Of a stretch of 64,000 bases of DNA, positions 38,537 to 50,509 are shown in pieces. This DNA comes from Rhizobiales bacterium NRL2 (lineage in GTDB: Bacteria > Pseudomonadota > Alphaproteobacteria > Minwuiales > Minwuiaceae). The stretch lies in contig CP016093.1 in the NCBI GenBank assembly GCA_001664005.1, forward strand, positions 186,001-250,000, in the 5' to 3' direction. The translations under genes were made by a program, and so were the position numbers. A model generated the notes under the pieces. It was given only the letters and a program-made list of their open reading frames with translations. It was not told the DNA's origin and did no database searches. Numbering within the stretch: position 1 is the stretch's first letter; every line of letters begins with the position of its first letter.

Positions 38537-40873
38537 ATGACGGAGATCAACAAGGTCGCCGTCATCGGCGCCGGCGTCATGGGCGCGGGGATCGCCGCCC
38601 ATGTCGCCAATGCCGGCATTCCGGTCGTGCTGCTCGACATCGTGCCCGAGGGCGCCGACGACCGCTCCTTCATCGCGAAGACGGCCGTGGAGCGCATGCT
38701 GAAGACCAATCCCGCGCCGTTCATGCACAGGAAGAACGCGCGGCTGATCGAGACCGGCAATCTGGAGGACAATCTCGATCTCGTCGCGGACTGCGACTGG
38801 ATCTGCGAGGCGATCGTCGAGAACCCGAAGATCAAGCGCGACCTCTACACGCGGCTCGACAAGGTGCGCAAGGCCGGCTCCGTCGTCACCTCCAACACCT
38901 CCACCATTCCGCTGGAGGTGCTGACCGAGGGTCTGGGCGACGGTTTCGCGCAGGACTTCGCCATCACCCACTTCTTCAACCCGCCGCGCTACATGCGCCT
39001 GCTGGAGGTGGTGAAGGGGCCGCAGACCCGCGACGACGCCTATGCGGCGCTGAAGGAATTCGGCGATGTCCGGCTGGGCAAGGAAGTCATCGAGTGCAAG
39101 GACACGCCGGGCTTCATCGGCAACCGCATCGGCATCTTCTGGTCCACGGTCGCCACCCGCCAGGCCTATGACATGGGCCTGACCGTCGAGGAGGCCGACA
39201 GCATCGTCGGCCGGCCCACGGGCGTGCCCAAGACCGGCATCTTCGGTCTGGGCGACCTGACCGGCATCGACCTCGGCCCCCACGTCATCGCCTCCATGAT
39301 CGACCTGGTGCCTGCCGAGGACCCGCTGCGCGACTTCGTCAGCCAGGATCACCCGCTGACGAAGCTGACGGCGAAGATGATCGACGAGGGCTATACCGGC
39401 CGCAAGGGCAAGGGCGGCTTCTACCGCCGCGTCAAGCAGGACGGCCGCACCATCAAGGAAGCCATCGACCTGCGCAGCGGCGAGTACCGCCCGACGCAGA
39501 AGGCGAATTTCGAAAGCGCGAAGGCGGCGAAGAAGGGCCTCCGCGCCCTGGTCGAGCACCCCGACAAGGGCGGGCAATACGCCTGGGCCGTGCTCAGCCA
39601 CGTGCTGAGCTACTCCGCGGCGCTGGCCGAGGAGATCGCCGCCGACATCCGCTCCGTCGATCTGGCCATGACGACGGGCTACGCCTGGAAGTGGGGCCCG
39701 TTCGAGATGATCGACATGCTCGACGCGGGCTGGCTGGCCGACAGGCTGGCCGGGGAGGGCCGGCCGGTGCCGGCGCTGCTGGAGGCCGCGCGGGGCAAGA
39801 CCTTCTACAGGGAGGAGGGCGAGCGGCTCTCCATCCTGGGCTTCGACGGCGAATACCGCGAGGTCGACCTGCCCGACGGCGTCTGGATGCTGGCCGACAT
39901 CAAGCGCGGCCGGCAGCCGGTGAAGTCGAACGCCTCCGCCTCGATCTGGGACGCCGGCGACGGCGTCGCGGTGCTCGAGTTCCACTCCAAGATGAACGCC
40001 CTCGACGAAGGCTCGATCGAGATGATCAGGCAGGCGGCGAAGATCGACAAGTCGGGCTTCAGGGCGCTGGTGATCGGCAACGACGCCGACAACTTCTCCG
40101 TCGGCGCCAATGTCGGCGTGGCGCTGTTCGGCGCCAACGCGGCCATGTGGCCCCTGATCGAGAACGGCGTCGCCGAGGGCCAGAAGGCCATGCAGGCGCT
40201 GAAGAACAGCCCCTTCCCCGTGGTCGCCGCGCCCGCCGGCATGGCGCTGGGCGGCGGCTGCGAGGTGTGCCTGCACGCCGACGCCATCCAGGCCCATGCC
40301 GAGACCTATATCGGCCTGGTCGAGGTCGGCGTCGGGCTGCTGCCCGGCTGGGGCGGCTGCAAGGAGCTGACGATCCGCAACATGACCAACAAGAAGCGCC
40401 CGGGCGGGCCGATGCCGGCCCTCTCGGCCGCCTTCGAGGCGATCAGCACGGCGAAAGTCGCCACCAGCGCCCAGGAAGCCCGGGACATGCAGATCCTGCG
40501 CGAGGGCGACGGCATCACCATGAACCGCCGCCGCGTGCTGGCGGACGCGAAGAAGAAGGCGCTGGCGATGGCCGGGGACTACGCCCAGCCGGAGCCGATC
40601 GTCGTCAACCTGCCGGGGCCGACGGCGCTCGCAGCCATGAAGATGGCGGTCGAGGGCTTCTACCTGCAGGGCAAGGCGACCGAGTACGACACGGTGATCG
40701 CCGAGCAGGTCGGCCGCGTCCTTTCCGGCGGCGACACCGACATCACCGAGGAGGTGACGGAGAAGAAGCTGCTGGAGCTGGAGCGGGAAGGCTTCATGAC
40801 GCTGATCCGCAACGAGAAGACGCTGCAGCGGATCGAGCACATGCTGACGAAGAACCGCCCGCTGAGGAATTGA
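38537..40873 (+). CDS. 3-hydroxyacyl-CoA dehydrogenase/enoyl-CoA hydratase, FadN-like order
   Basis: The protein is 778 aa. Domain order is 3-hydroxyacyl-CoA dehydrogenase first (NAD loop GAGVMG at 11-16, IVENPKIKRDLY, HFFNPPRYMRLLEVV, DTPGFIGNRIG), then its C-terminal domain, and an enoyl-CoA hydratase/isomerase domain from about 470 (FSVGANVG, GMALGGGCEVCLHAD, GLVEVGVGLLPGWGG). This is the reverse of E. coli FadB/FadJ and matches Bacillus FadN. It catalyses the two middle steps of beta-oxidation. With thiolase upstream and acyl-CoA dehydrogenase downstream the cluster covers a complete cycle. Confidence 0.93.
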   Translation: MTEINKVAVIGAGVMGAGIAAHVANAGIPVVLLDIVPEGADDRSFIAKTAVERMLKTNPAPFMHRKNARLIETGNLEDNLDLVADCDWICEAIVENPKIKRDLYTRLDKVRKAGSVVTSNTSTIPLEVLTEGLGDGFAQDFAITHFFNPPRYMRLLEVVKGPQTRDDAYAALKEFGDVRLGKEVIECKDTPGFIGNRIGIFWSTVATRQAYDMGLTVEEADSIVGRPTGVPKTGIFGLGDLTGIDLGPHVIASMIDLVPAEDPLRDFVSQDHPLTKLTAKMIDEGYTGRKGKGGFYRRVKQDGRTIKEAIDLRSGEYRPTQKANFESAKAAKKGLRALVEHPDKGGQYAWAVLSHVLSYSAALAEEIAADIRSVDLAMTTGYAWKWGPFEMIDMLDAGWLADRLAGEGRPVPALLEAARGKTFYREEGERLSILGFDGEYREVDLPDGVWMLADIKRGRQPVKSNASASIWDAGDGVAVLEFHSKMNALDEGSIEMIRQAAKIDKSGFRALVIGNDADNFSVGANVGVALFGANAAMWPLIENGVAEGQKAMQALKNSPFPVVAAPAGMALGGGCEVCLHADAIQAHAETYIGLVEVGVGLLPGWGGCKELTIRNMTNKKRPGGPMPALSAAFEAISTAKVATSAQEARDMQILREGDGITMNRRRVLADAKKKALAMAGDYAQPEPIVVNLPGPTALAAMKMAVEGFYLQGKATEYDTVIAEQVGRVLSGGDTDITEEVTEKKLLELEREGFMTLIRNEKTLQRIEHMLTKNRPLRN

Positions 40874-40880
40874 CACGCAG

Positions 40881-40990
40881 TGTCACCCCCGCCCCCCGAA
40901 CGGGGTCAGGGGCAGGCCTGTGCGGGGGTCCGGTGCGGCGTCGCCGCAAGACTGTTTGATTGCCGGATGCCCGCACAAGGCGGGCATGAC
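40881..40990. repeat. Family E palindromic repeat (E1)
   Basis: The element begins TGTCACCCCCGC and ends GGCGGGCATGAC, with internal TGTGCGGGGGTCCGG, GCGTCGCCGCAAG and CCGGATGCCCGCAC. The same ordered blocks are at 57114-57203. It lies between the FadN-like and second acyl-CoA dehydrogenase genes and could separate or attenuate their transcription. Confidence 0.82.
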
Positions 40991-41025
40991 GACCCGGCGA
41001 ACGCGCGAACCAGGGAGACGAGAAA

Positions 41026-42828
41026 ATGGCGACGTATCAGGCGCCCGTGAACGACTTCAAGTTCCTGCTGCACGAGTTCATCGACCTGCAGCGCTATTCC
41101 AACCTGCCCGGCTTCGCCGACGCGACGCCGGATCTGGTGGATGCGATCCTGGAGGAAGGCGCGAAGTTCTTCGAGAACGAGATCCAGCCCCTCAACCAGA
41201 TCGGCGACCGCCAGGGCTGCACCCGTCATGACGACGGCTCGGTGACCACGCCGGAGGGCTTCAAGGAGGCCTACAAGGCCTATGTCGAGGCCGGCTGGGG
41301 CGGTCTGACCGCCGATCCGGAATTCGGCGGCCAGGGCCTGCCCCACGTGCTGGGCTTCGCGGTCTCCGAGATGGCGTCCTCGGCCAACATGGCCTTCTCG
41401 ATGTATCCCGGCCTGACCCACGGCGCCTACGAGGCGCTGCGCCACTGGGGCTCGGACGAGCAGAAGCAGACCTATCTGCCGAAGCTGGTCTCCGGCCAGT
41501 GGACCGGCACCATGAACCTGACCGAGCCGCACTGCGGCACCGATCTCGGCATGATGCGCACGAAAGCCGAGCCGCAGGACGACGGCAGCTTCGCGATCAC
41601 CGGCCAGAAGATCTTCATCTCCGCCGGCGAGCACGACATGTCGGAGAACATCATCCATCTGGTGCTGGCGAAGATTCCCGGCGGCCCGGAGGGCATCAAG
41701 GGCGTCAGCCTGTTCCTGGTGCCCAAGTTCATCCCCGACGCGAACGGCGATCCGGGAACGCGCAACGGCGTCGTCTGCGGCTCCATCGAGGAGAAGATGG
41801 GCATCCACGGCAACGCCACCTGCGTGCTGAACTATGACGGCGCGACCGGCTGGCTGATCGGGGAGCCGCACAAGGGCATGCGGGCCATGTTCACGATGAT
41901 GAACGCGGCCCGCCTCGGCGTCGGCATCCAGGGCCTCAGCCAGGCCTCCGTCGCCTACCAGAACGCCGTGACCTATGCGATCGACCGCATCCAGGGCCGC
42001 TCGCTGACCGGCGCGAAGGCCAAGGACAAGCCCGCCGATCCGATCATCGTCCACCCCGACATCCGCCGCATGCTGATGAAGCAGAAGGCCTTCGTCGAAG
42101 GCGCCCGGGCGCTGGCGCTGTGGACCGGCCTGATGATCGACTTCGCCGAGAAGCACCCGGACCCGGAGGAGAAGGCGAAGGCCGACGACTTCGCCGCCTT
42201 CATCACGCCCGTCGTCAAGGCCTACCTCACCGACATGGGCTTCGAATGCGCCGTCGACGCCATGCAGGTCTATGGCGGTCACGGCTACATCCAGGAATGG
42301 GGCATGGAGCAGTTCGTGCGCGACGCCCGCATCGCCCAGATCTACGAGGGCGCCAACGGCATCCAGGCGCTCGACCTGGTCGGCCGCAAGCTGCCCGAGG
42401 GCATGGGCCGGCTGATGCGCCGCTTCTTCCATCCCGTCGACGCCTTCATCCAGGACAACGCCAGCGACGCCGCCCTGCAGCACTACGTCATGCCGCTGGC
42501 CAGGGCCTTCGCCCGGCTGCAGTCGGCGACCGCCGATCTGGGCCCGAAGATGATGGCCAACGCGGACGAGGCCGGCGCGGCGTCTTCGGACTATCTGCGC
42601 TGCGTCGCGCTGGTGGCCATCGGCTTCATGTGGGCACAGATCGCGAAGAAGGCGCAGGAGAAGCTGAACGCCGGCGAGGGCGACGCGGACTTCTACAAGT
42701 CCAAGCTGGCGACGGCGCGGTTCTTCATGGACCGCATGCTGCCCGACGTCCACGCCCACGCCGCCAAGGCGGGCGCCGGCGCGGCGACGCTGATGGCGCT
42801 GGACGAGGAAGCCTTCGCCGCCTTCTGA
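41026..42828 (+). CDS. Acyl-CoA dehydrogenase, long FadE-like form (second copy)
   Basis: The protein is 600 aa with the same architecture as the copy at 29465: YQAPVNDFKFLLHEFIDL N-terminal extension, MNLTEPHCGTDLGMMRTKA, catalytic Glu in IYEGANGIQALDL near 440, and a C-terminal helical extension. It performs the first oxidation of beta-oxidation and completes the thiolase/FadN-like set. GGGAGACGAG precedes the ATG. Confidence 0.93.
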   Translation: MATYQAPVNDFKFLLHEFIDLQRYSNLPGFADATPDLVDAILEEGAKFFENEIQPLNQIGDRQGCTRHDDGSVTTPEGFKEAYKAYVEAGWGGLTADPEFGGQGLPHVLGFAVSEMASSANMAFSMYPGLTHGAYEALRHWGSDEQKQTYLPKLVSGQWTGTMNLTEPHCGTDLGMMRTKAEPQDDGSFAITGQKIFISAGEHDMSENIIHLVLAKIPGGPEGIKGVSLFLVPKFIPDANGDPGTRNGVVCGSIEEKMGIHGNATCVLNYDGATGWLIGEPHKGMRAMFTMMNAARLGVGIQGLSQASVAYQNAVTYAIDRIQGRSLTGAKAKDKPADPIIVHPDIRRMLMKQKAFVEGARALALWTGLMIDFAEKHPDPEEKAKADDFAAFITPVVKAYLTDMGFECAVDAMQVYGGHGYIQEWGMEQFVRDARIAQIYEGANGIQALDLVGRKLPEGMGRLMRRFFHPVDAFIQDNASDAALQHYVMPLARAFARLQSATADLGPKMMANADEAGAASSDYLRCVALVAIGFMWAQIAKKAQEKLNAGEGDADFYKSKLATARFFMDRMLPDVHAHAAKAGAGAATLMALDEEAFAAF

Positions 42829-42975
42829 GGCTCACAGGACGCAGAGCACCCCGGCTCTCCCGCATCAAGGGGCGGGAAATCCGCCATCGGATGCCTGTGT
42901 CGTTCTGTCCCCGAACCTTCGTCCCGCATGCGGAACGCCCGCGACCGGCGGTTGACTCCCGGTTCGGCTCATTCA

Positions 42976-43010
42976 CTCTGGCGTAGGGCGGGAATACCGC
43001 TGCGCCAGAG
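42976..43010 (+). promoter_or_regulatory. Hairpin in the leader of the Cys-rich secreted protein gene
   Basis: CTCTGGCG at 42976-42983 pairs with CGCCAGAG at 43003-43010, with an inner GCGG/CCGC pairing. It lies 44 bases before the start codon, in the 225-base gap after the acyl-CoA dehydrogenase gene. It could be a terminator remnant or a leader structure; no T run follows. Confidence 0.4.
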
Positions 43011-43053
43011 AGACCCCGATCGCCTGGCCCAGCCCGACGAGAGGGAAATCCAC

Positions 43054-44004
43054 ATGCTTCGACATCTGTTCGGCGCCGGCCTGATGGCCTGCGTCAGCGC
43101 CGCCGCCTTGCCGGCTGCGGCGCAATCGGTCTTCGATACGCTGCGCGAGGCCGAGCCGGTTTCCGGCAAGCCCGTCTACGTCATCCCGCATGGCGGGCGG
43201 GAGATTCTGGCGCTCGACCCCAACGGGCCGTCGCTGCCGGACCTGCAGCTCAGCGGTTTTTCCAGCTTCAACCTGAACTGGGTCGGCGCGCAGCATTCCA
43301 GCATCAAGCCCAGGGTCGAGCTGTCCGAGATCAACAACTGCGGTCCCGCCGGACCCTGCTTCGAGATCCATTCGGTGGCCGAGTCCGAGACCGGGCGGGC
43401 CGGCGACTGGATCCTGCGGGTGTTCCGCCCCGCGGACGGCGAACCGCTCCGCGGCGGCGCGGAGGCCCTGGAGCCGGGCACGCCGATCTGGACCCGCGGC
43501 CCCGCTCAGGGGCAGGGCGTCAACATCGACAGGGTCCATCCCCGCCTGGTGCTGGCCCCGCATCCGACGCGGACCGACGCCTGGACCATCCGCGAACTCG
43601 GCTGGATCGAAAACGACAGCATCTACGCCCTGGACCCCTCGGTGCTGGTCAACAGCGACGATCCCGACGCGACCCCCAGACCGATCTTCAACGCCGACAA
43701 GGCCGCGCAGAACAGCTACCGGGAGGATTTCTACCTGCTGGACATCGACAACGCGGGCGGCATGGCGGTCTGGACGCTGAAGGTCTATTCCGCCTGCCGG
43801 GTCTACACGGGCACCCAGTGCTACTGGATGGAAAACACCTCGGGCAACTGGTGCTACGTGCCGTCGACCATCTTCAAGGCGGAGACGCCGAAGCGCTGCT
43901 TCGAGCTGAATTCCTGCGGCGAGGGCGGCGGCCAGTCCGGCGGCGGCTGCTACAAGTGGTCGGACAGCTCGGACGGCGCGCGCATCCCCTATACGGAGAA
44001 CTGA
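43054..44004 (+). CDS. Secreted Cys-rich protein of unknown function
   Basis: The protein is 316 aa from ATG 43054 (GAGAGGGA upstream); the frame is open earlier but without a plausible start. The signal peptide runs to about AAALPAAAQ. The mature part has a CGPAGPC pair in the first half and a Cys-dense C-terminal third (SACRVYTGTQCYW, NWCYVP, KRCFELNSCGEGGGQSGGGCYKW) likely to be disulfide-bonded in the periplasm or outside the cell. I do not recognise the family. It stands between the beta-oxidation genes and udgB, which are functionally unrelated. Confidence 0.78.
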   Translation: MLRHLFGAGLMACVSAAALPAAAQSVFDTLREAEPVSGKPVYVIPHGGREILALDPNGPSLPDLQLSGFSSFNLNWVGAQHSSIKPRVELSEINNCGPAGPCFEIHSVAESETGRAGDWILRVFRPADGEPLRGGAEALEPGTPIWTRGPAQGQGVNIDRVHPRLVLAPHPTRTDAWTIRELGWIENDSIYALDPSVLVNSDDPDATPRPIFNADKAAQNSYREDFYLLDIDNAGGMAVWTLKVYSACRVYTGTQCYWMENTSGNWCYVPSTIFKAETPKRCFELNSCGEGGGQSGGGCYKWSDSSDGARIPYTEN

Positions 44005-44022
44005 CGGCGCGGAGGGCGCGTT

Positions 44023-44667
44023 TCAGCCGAGGCGCGCCCTCAGCTCCGCCAGCACGGCCTCGAACATCGCCGGCGTCAGGCGGCCGGTGTTCACGTTGTA
44101 GCGCGAGCAGTGATAGCTGTCGGCGAGCAGCAGGCCGCCGGGCAGGTCGTGGACCGCGCCGTGGGCGAAGGGATGGGCCGCGAGCTTCAGCCCGAAGGTC
44201 CTGAGCACCGCGTCGTGGGCGATGCGGCCCAGCGCCAGCAGCGCGCGGAGCTCTCCCATCGCCTCGATCTCGGCCTCCAGGAAGGGCCGGCAGGTACGGG
44301 TCTCCTCGGGCGTCGGCTTGTTCTGCGGCGGCACGCAGCGCACGGCGTTGGTGATGCGGCAGCCCGCCGGCCGCAGGCCGTCATCGGGCCGCGCGCCATA
44401 GTCGCCGCTGGCGAAACCGGCCCCGATCAGGGAGGGGTAGAGCAGATCCCCGGCATAGTCGCCGGTGAAGGGCCGGCCGGTGCGGTTGGCCCCCTTCAGC
44501 CCCGGCGCCAGGCCGACGATCAGCAGCCGCGCGTCCAGCGGCCCGAAGGCGGGTACGGGATCGTTGTGGAAACCGGGATGGGCGCGGCGGTTGTCGTCGC
44601 GGAACCCCGCCAGACGGGGGCAGCGCCGGCAGTCCGCGGGCGGTTCATGCGCCTCGGGCGCCGCCAT
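44023..44667 (-). CDS. Type 5 uracil-DNA glycosylase (UdgB)
   Basis: The protein is 214 aa. Motif A is GLAPGLKGANRTGRPFTGD at 52-70, which lacks the polar catalytic Asp/Asn of other families, as in family 5. Motif B is DSYHCSRYNVNTGRLT. Cysteines C13, C16, one in NAVRCVPPQNKP and one in TCRPFLEAE should hold a 4Fe-4S cluster. It removes uracil and other deaminated bases from DNA. The start overlaps the upstream NYN gene stop by one base (TGATG). Confidence 0.92.
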   Translation of the reverse strand: MAAPEAHEPPADCRRCPRLAGFRDDNRRAHPGFHNDPVPAFGPLDARLLIVGLAPGLKGANRTGRPFTGDYAGDLLYPSLIGAGFASGDYGARPDDGLRPAGCRITNAVRCVPPQNKPTPEETRTCRPFLEAEIEAMGELRALLALGRIAHDAVLRTFGLKLAAHPFAHGAVHDLPGGLLLADSYHCSRYNVNTGRLTPAMFEAVLAELRARLG

Positions 44668-45320
44668 CAGCGGACGAGCGGGTCGTCGAATTCGTCATCG
44701 CTGTCGTCATAGTCCGGTTCGGCGGCGTTCCCGTGACGCTGGCTGAAGTTCTCGCGGCGGTTGCTCACGGGGCGGCCGCCCTCGCGGGCGATCAGGGGCT
44801 GCAGATCGACCAGGTCGACGAACTGGTCGGCCTGGCGGCGCAGCTCGTCGGCGATCATCGGCGGCTGCGTCTTGATGGTGGAGACCACCGTGCAGCGCAG
44901 GCCCTTGCGCTGCACCGCCTCCATGACCGAACGGAAGTCGCCGTCGCCGGAGAACAGGATGGCGTGGTCGATGAATTCGGCCATCTCCAGCATGTCGACG
45001 GCCAGCTCGATATCCATGTTGCCCTTGACCTTGCGCCGGCCGTCCTGGCCGACGAACTCCTTGGCGGGCTTGGTCACCATGGTGAAGCCGTTATAGTCGA
45101 GCCAGTCCACCAGCGGCCGCAGCGGCGAATACTCCTGATCCTCCATCAGCGCGGTGTAGTAGAAGGCCCGGACCAGGGTGCCCTGGCGGGCGAACTGGGC
45201 GCGCAGCTTGCGGTAGTCGATGTCGAAGCCCAGCGTCCGCGCGGCGGCGTAGAGGTTCGCCCCATCGATGAAGATGGCGACCTTTTCCGTGGGGTATATG
45301 CCCAGATCGACCTCTGCCAT
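44667..45320 (-). CDS. NYN-domain (LabA/DUF88-like) protein
   Basis: The protein is 217 aa. The PIN-like NYN nuclease fold shows acidic residues in AIFIDGANLY (D19, N22), NMDIELAVDML and LFSGDGDFRSVMEAVQRKG. Family members are putative RNases or nucleic-acid binders. The C-terminus is acidic (DYDDSDDEFDDP). It is transcribed with udgB and is divergent from folK. The role is not established. Confidence 0.88.
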   Translation of the reverse strand: MAEVDLGIYPTEKVAIFIDGANLYAAARTLGFDIDYRKLRAQFARQGTLVRAFYYTALMEDQEYSPLRPLVDWLDYNGFTMVTKPAKEFVGQDGRRKVKGNMDIELAVDMLEMAEFIDHAILFSGDGDFRSVMEAVQRKGLRCTVVSTIKTQPPMIADELRRQADQFVDLVDLQPLIAREGGRPVSNRRENFSQRHGNAAEPDYDDSDDEFDDPLVR

Positions 45321-45502
45321 TTCAAAAATCCCTTCAATGATCTATGCACTGGCCCGGCGGCCCGATCACGACATCGCGGTGCCGCGTACGAACACGCCGG
45401 GGACGATGTTCAAAGTTAGTGCTGACATAGGCTGGCGGGGGCGGGAATGCCAGTGATTTCCACCGCCGCGGAGCCGGCGTTTTTCCGCGAAAGGAGAGCC
45501 GT

Positions 45503-46051
45503 TTGATCATCATCGGCCTGGGGGCGAATCTGCCTCATCCGGAACACGGAGCGCCTGCGCGCACGCTGGAGGCCGCGCTGGACGAACTGGCGCTGAGGGG
45601 CGTCGGCCACAGCGCCCGCTCACGCTGGTTCGCCAGCCCGCCCTGGCCGGCGTCGCTCAGCGGCCAGCCCTGGTACGTCAACGGCGCGGCGGCGCTGGAG
45701 ACCGCGCTCGGTCCGGATGAACTGCTGCGCACGCTGCACGAGGTCGAATGGGCCTTCGGGCGGGTGCGGACCGAACGCTGGGCGCCGCGGCGCATCGATC
45801 TGGACCTGATCGCCTTTCACGGCGTCAGCGCCCGGGCCTGCGGCGAGCACGGCGTCGCCGCCCTGCCCCACCCGCGCATGAGCGAGCGCGCCTTCGTGCT
45901 TCTGCCGCTCAAGGACATCGCGCCGGACTGGCGTCATCCGGTCAGCGGACGCCATATTGACGAGATGATCGCGGCCGCCGACCGCTGCGGCGTCGAGCCG
46001 CTGGAGGAGCGGGTCGAGAAACACCTTGCGAGCGGGGCCGCGGGCAGCTAA
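45503..46051 (+). CDS. folK: 6-hydroxymethyl-7,8-dihydropterin pyrophosphokinase
   Basis: The protein is 182 aa with TTG start; AAGGAG lies six bases upstream. HPPK features: LGANLPHPEHG, WYVNGAAALET, LHEVEWAFGRVRTERWAPRRIDLDL with the catalytic Arg-Trp loop and Mg-binding DLD, and LPHPRMSERAFVLLPL. It transfers pyrophosphate to the pterin alcohol in folate synthesis. It is 45 bases before rpoZ. Confidence 0.95.
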   Translation: MIIIGLGANLPHPEHGAPARTLEAALDELALRGVGHSARSRWFASPPWPASLSGQPWYVNGAAALETALGPDELLRTLHEVEWAFGRVRTERWAPRRIDLDLIAFHGVSARACGEHGVAALPHPRMSERAFVLLPLKDIAPDWRHPVSGRHIDEMIAAADRCGVEPLEERVEKHLASGAAGS

Positions 46052-46096
46052 ATATCCGCCCTTCTCGGGAATTCTGAATGATCCAACGGAGGCCCC

Positions 46097-46411
46097 ATGG
46101 CCCGCGTTACCGTCGAAGACTGCATCGACAAGGTCGACAACCGCTTTGACCTCGTACTGCTTGCCGCCCAGCGCGCCCGCAGCATCTCCAATGGTGCGGA
46201 GATCAAGGTCGAACGCGACAACGACAAGAACCCTGTCGTCTCGCTGCGCGAGATCGCCGACGACAAGCTGTCGCCGGACGACCTCATGGAACAGCTCATC
46301 AGCAGCTACCAGCGCCGCATCGAGCGCGACGAGCCCGAGGAGGACGACCTCGCCCAGCGCATGCGGCGCGAACTCGCCGCCCTGGCCGCGGGCGAATCCA
46401 CCGAGGGTTGA
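46097..46411 (+). CDS. rpoZ: RNA polymerase omega subunit
   Basis: The protein is 104 aa. Family pattern: [20 protein letters not shown] then [32 protein letters not shown]. It assists assembly of the beta' subunit. GGAGG lies four bases before the ATG. It is followed by rsh, the usual alphaproteobacterial rpoZ-rsh pair. Confidence 0.97.
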   Translation: MARVTVEDCIDKVDNRFDLVLLAAQRARSISNGAEIKVERDNDKNPVVSLREIADDKLSPDDLMEQLISSYQRRIERDEPEEDDLAQRMRRELAALAAGESTEG

Positions 46412-46479
46412 GCTGACGCCCGCCCCGGGTCATCCGGCGGCGCTGCGCCGGCCGCCGATTCAAGGGTAGACTCGCCGTC

Positions 46480-48609
<2,130 letters not shown>

Positions 48610-48620
48610 CCACGGCCGGC

Positions 48621-48763
48621 TTTCGATTCCACCGCCGAGTCCTGGACGGACCGGAGGTCCGGTCCGGGAACCATGCCTGAGCAGGTCCGGCCGCGCCTTG
48701 TCCGGCGGAAAGGCTCAGGCGTGGGTCCCGCGCCGCCGCTGACGCGGCGCGCAGGACGCGGGG
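48621..48763. repeat. Family C palindromic repeat (C3), inverted
   Basis: This is the reverse complement of copy C2: CGAGTCCTGGACGGACC, then GGACCGGAGGTCCGGTCC, arms 48666-48682 and 48713-48729 complementary at 15 of 17 positions, and CGCGCAGGACGCGGGG at the end. It is in the 447-base convergent gap 48610-49056 together with copies B3 and A4; no gene was seen there. Confidence 0.82.
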
Positions 48764-48810
48764 CGCACAGGCCCAACCAACAGCGACGGGCCGGTTTCAA
48801 TGCTGCCCCG

Positions 48811-48875
48811 TCCCGGCCCGCTGACGCGGGCTACCCTCCCCCTTCAGGAAGGGGGAGGGACGGGGTGGGGGATGC
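48811..48875. repeat. Family B repeat (B3)
   Basis: GCCCGC/GCGGGC with loop TGAC is followed by 12-base arms CCCTCCCCCTTC and GAAGGGGGAGGG around AG (48835-48860), then GACGGGGTGGGGGATGCC. Layout and flanks match copy B2. Confidence 0.82.
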
Positions 48876-48894
48876 CTCTACATGAATTTCTGGT

Positions 48895-48999
48895 GTCGTG
48901 CCCGCCGCCCCTGGCGCGCGGGCATCGGGCCGCGGAAAGATGCCGGAGTGGACCTTCGCCCGATCCCCGAGTGGCTCATGCGGCCCATCGGGGATGACG
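48895..48999. repeat. Family A repeat (A4), inverted relative to A1
   Basis: Hairpin 2 pairs TGCCCGC near 48899-48905 with GCGGGCAT at 48918-48925. Hairpin 1 at 48961-48999 pairs CGATCCCCGA with TCGGGGATGACG. It follows B3, the same order and orientation as B2-A3 at 26495-26700. Confidence 0.8.
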
Positions 49000-49056
49000 G
49001 CATGATTGGAGCCGCCCGCCCCGCCGGCCCTTCGCCATCCCGCGCAGCGCGGTTTC

Positions 49057-50313
<1,257 letters not shown>

Positions 50314-50461
50314 GGGTACCGGTCGCAGGAATATGTGATTGAACAGGTGTCCGGACGGACGGACCGCTGAGGTTCCAGATCGTGTCGGCAGTTTCCGGAT
50401 CAAGCGCCGGCCAGGGAATTGGCCGGTTCTGGAGTGAAGTCGCTTCAGCGGCTGTCCGTTG

Positions 50462-50489
50462 TTAATACACGGATCGGGCCGGGCCGCAA
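50462..50489 (-). promoter_or_regulatory. Candidate promoter upstream of rho
   Basis: On the minus strand TTGCGG (50489-50484) and TATTAA (50467-50462) are separated by 16 bases, leaving a leader of about 140 bases before rho. The -35 match is weak. Confidence 0.3.
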
Positions 50490-50509
50490 GATCGAATTCG
50501 CGGCGCGGA

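Noticed and set aside
42829-43053. Upstream extension of the Cys-rich protein frame (from 42928)
   Set aside because: The extension lacks a signal peptide in the right place and a ribosome site; ATG 43054 has both.
44667-45320. NYN protein considered as a toxin of a toxin-antitoxin pair
   Set aside because: The partner is a well-defined DNA glycosylase rather than a small antitoxin, and the protein is longer than typical PIN toxins.
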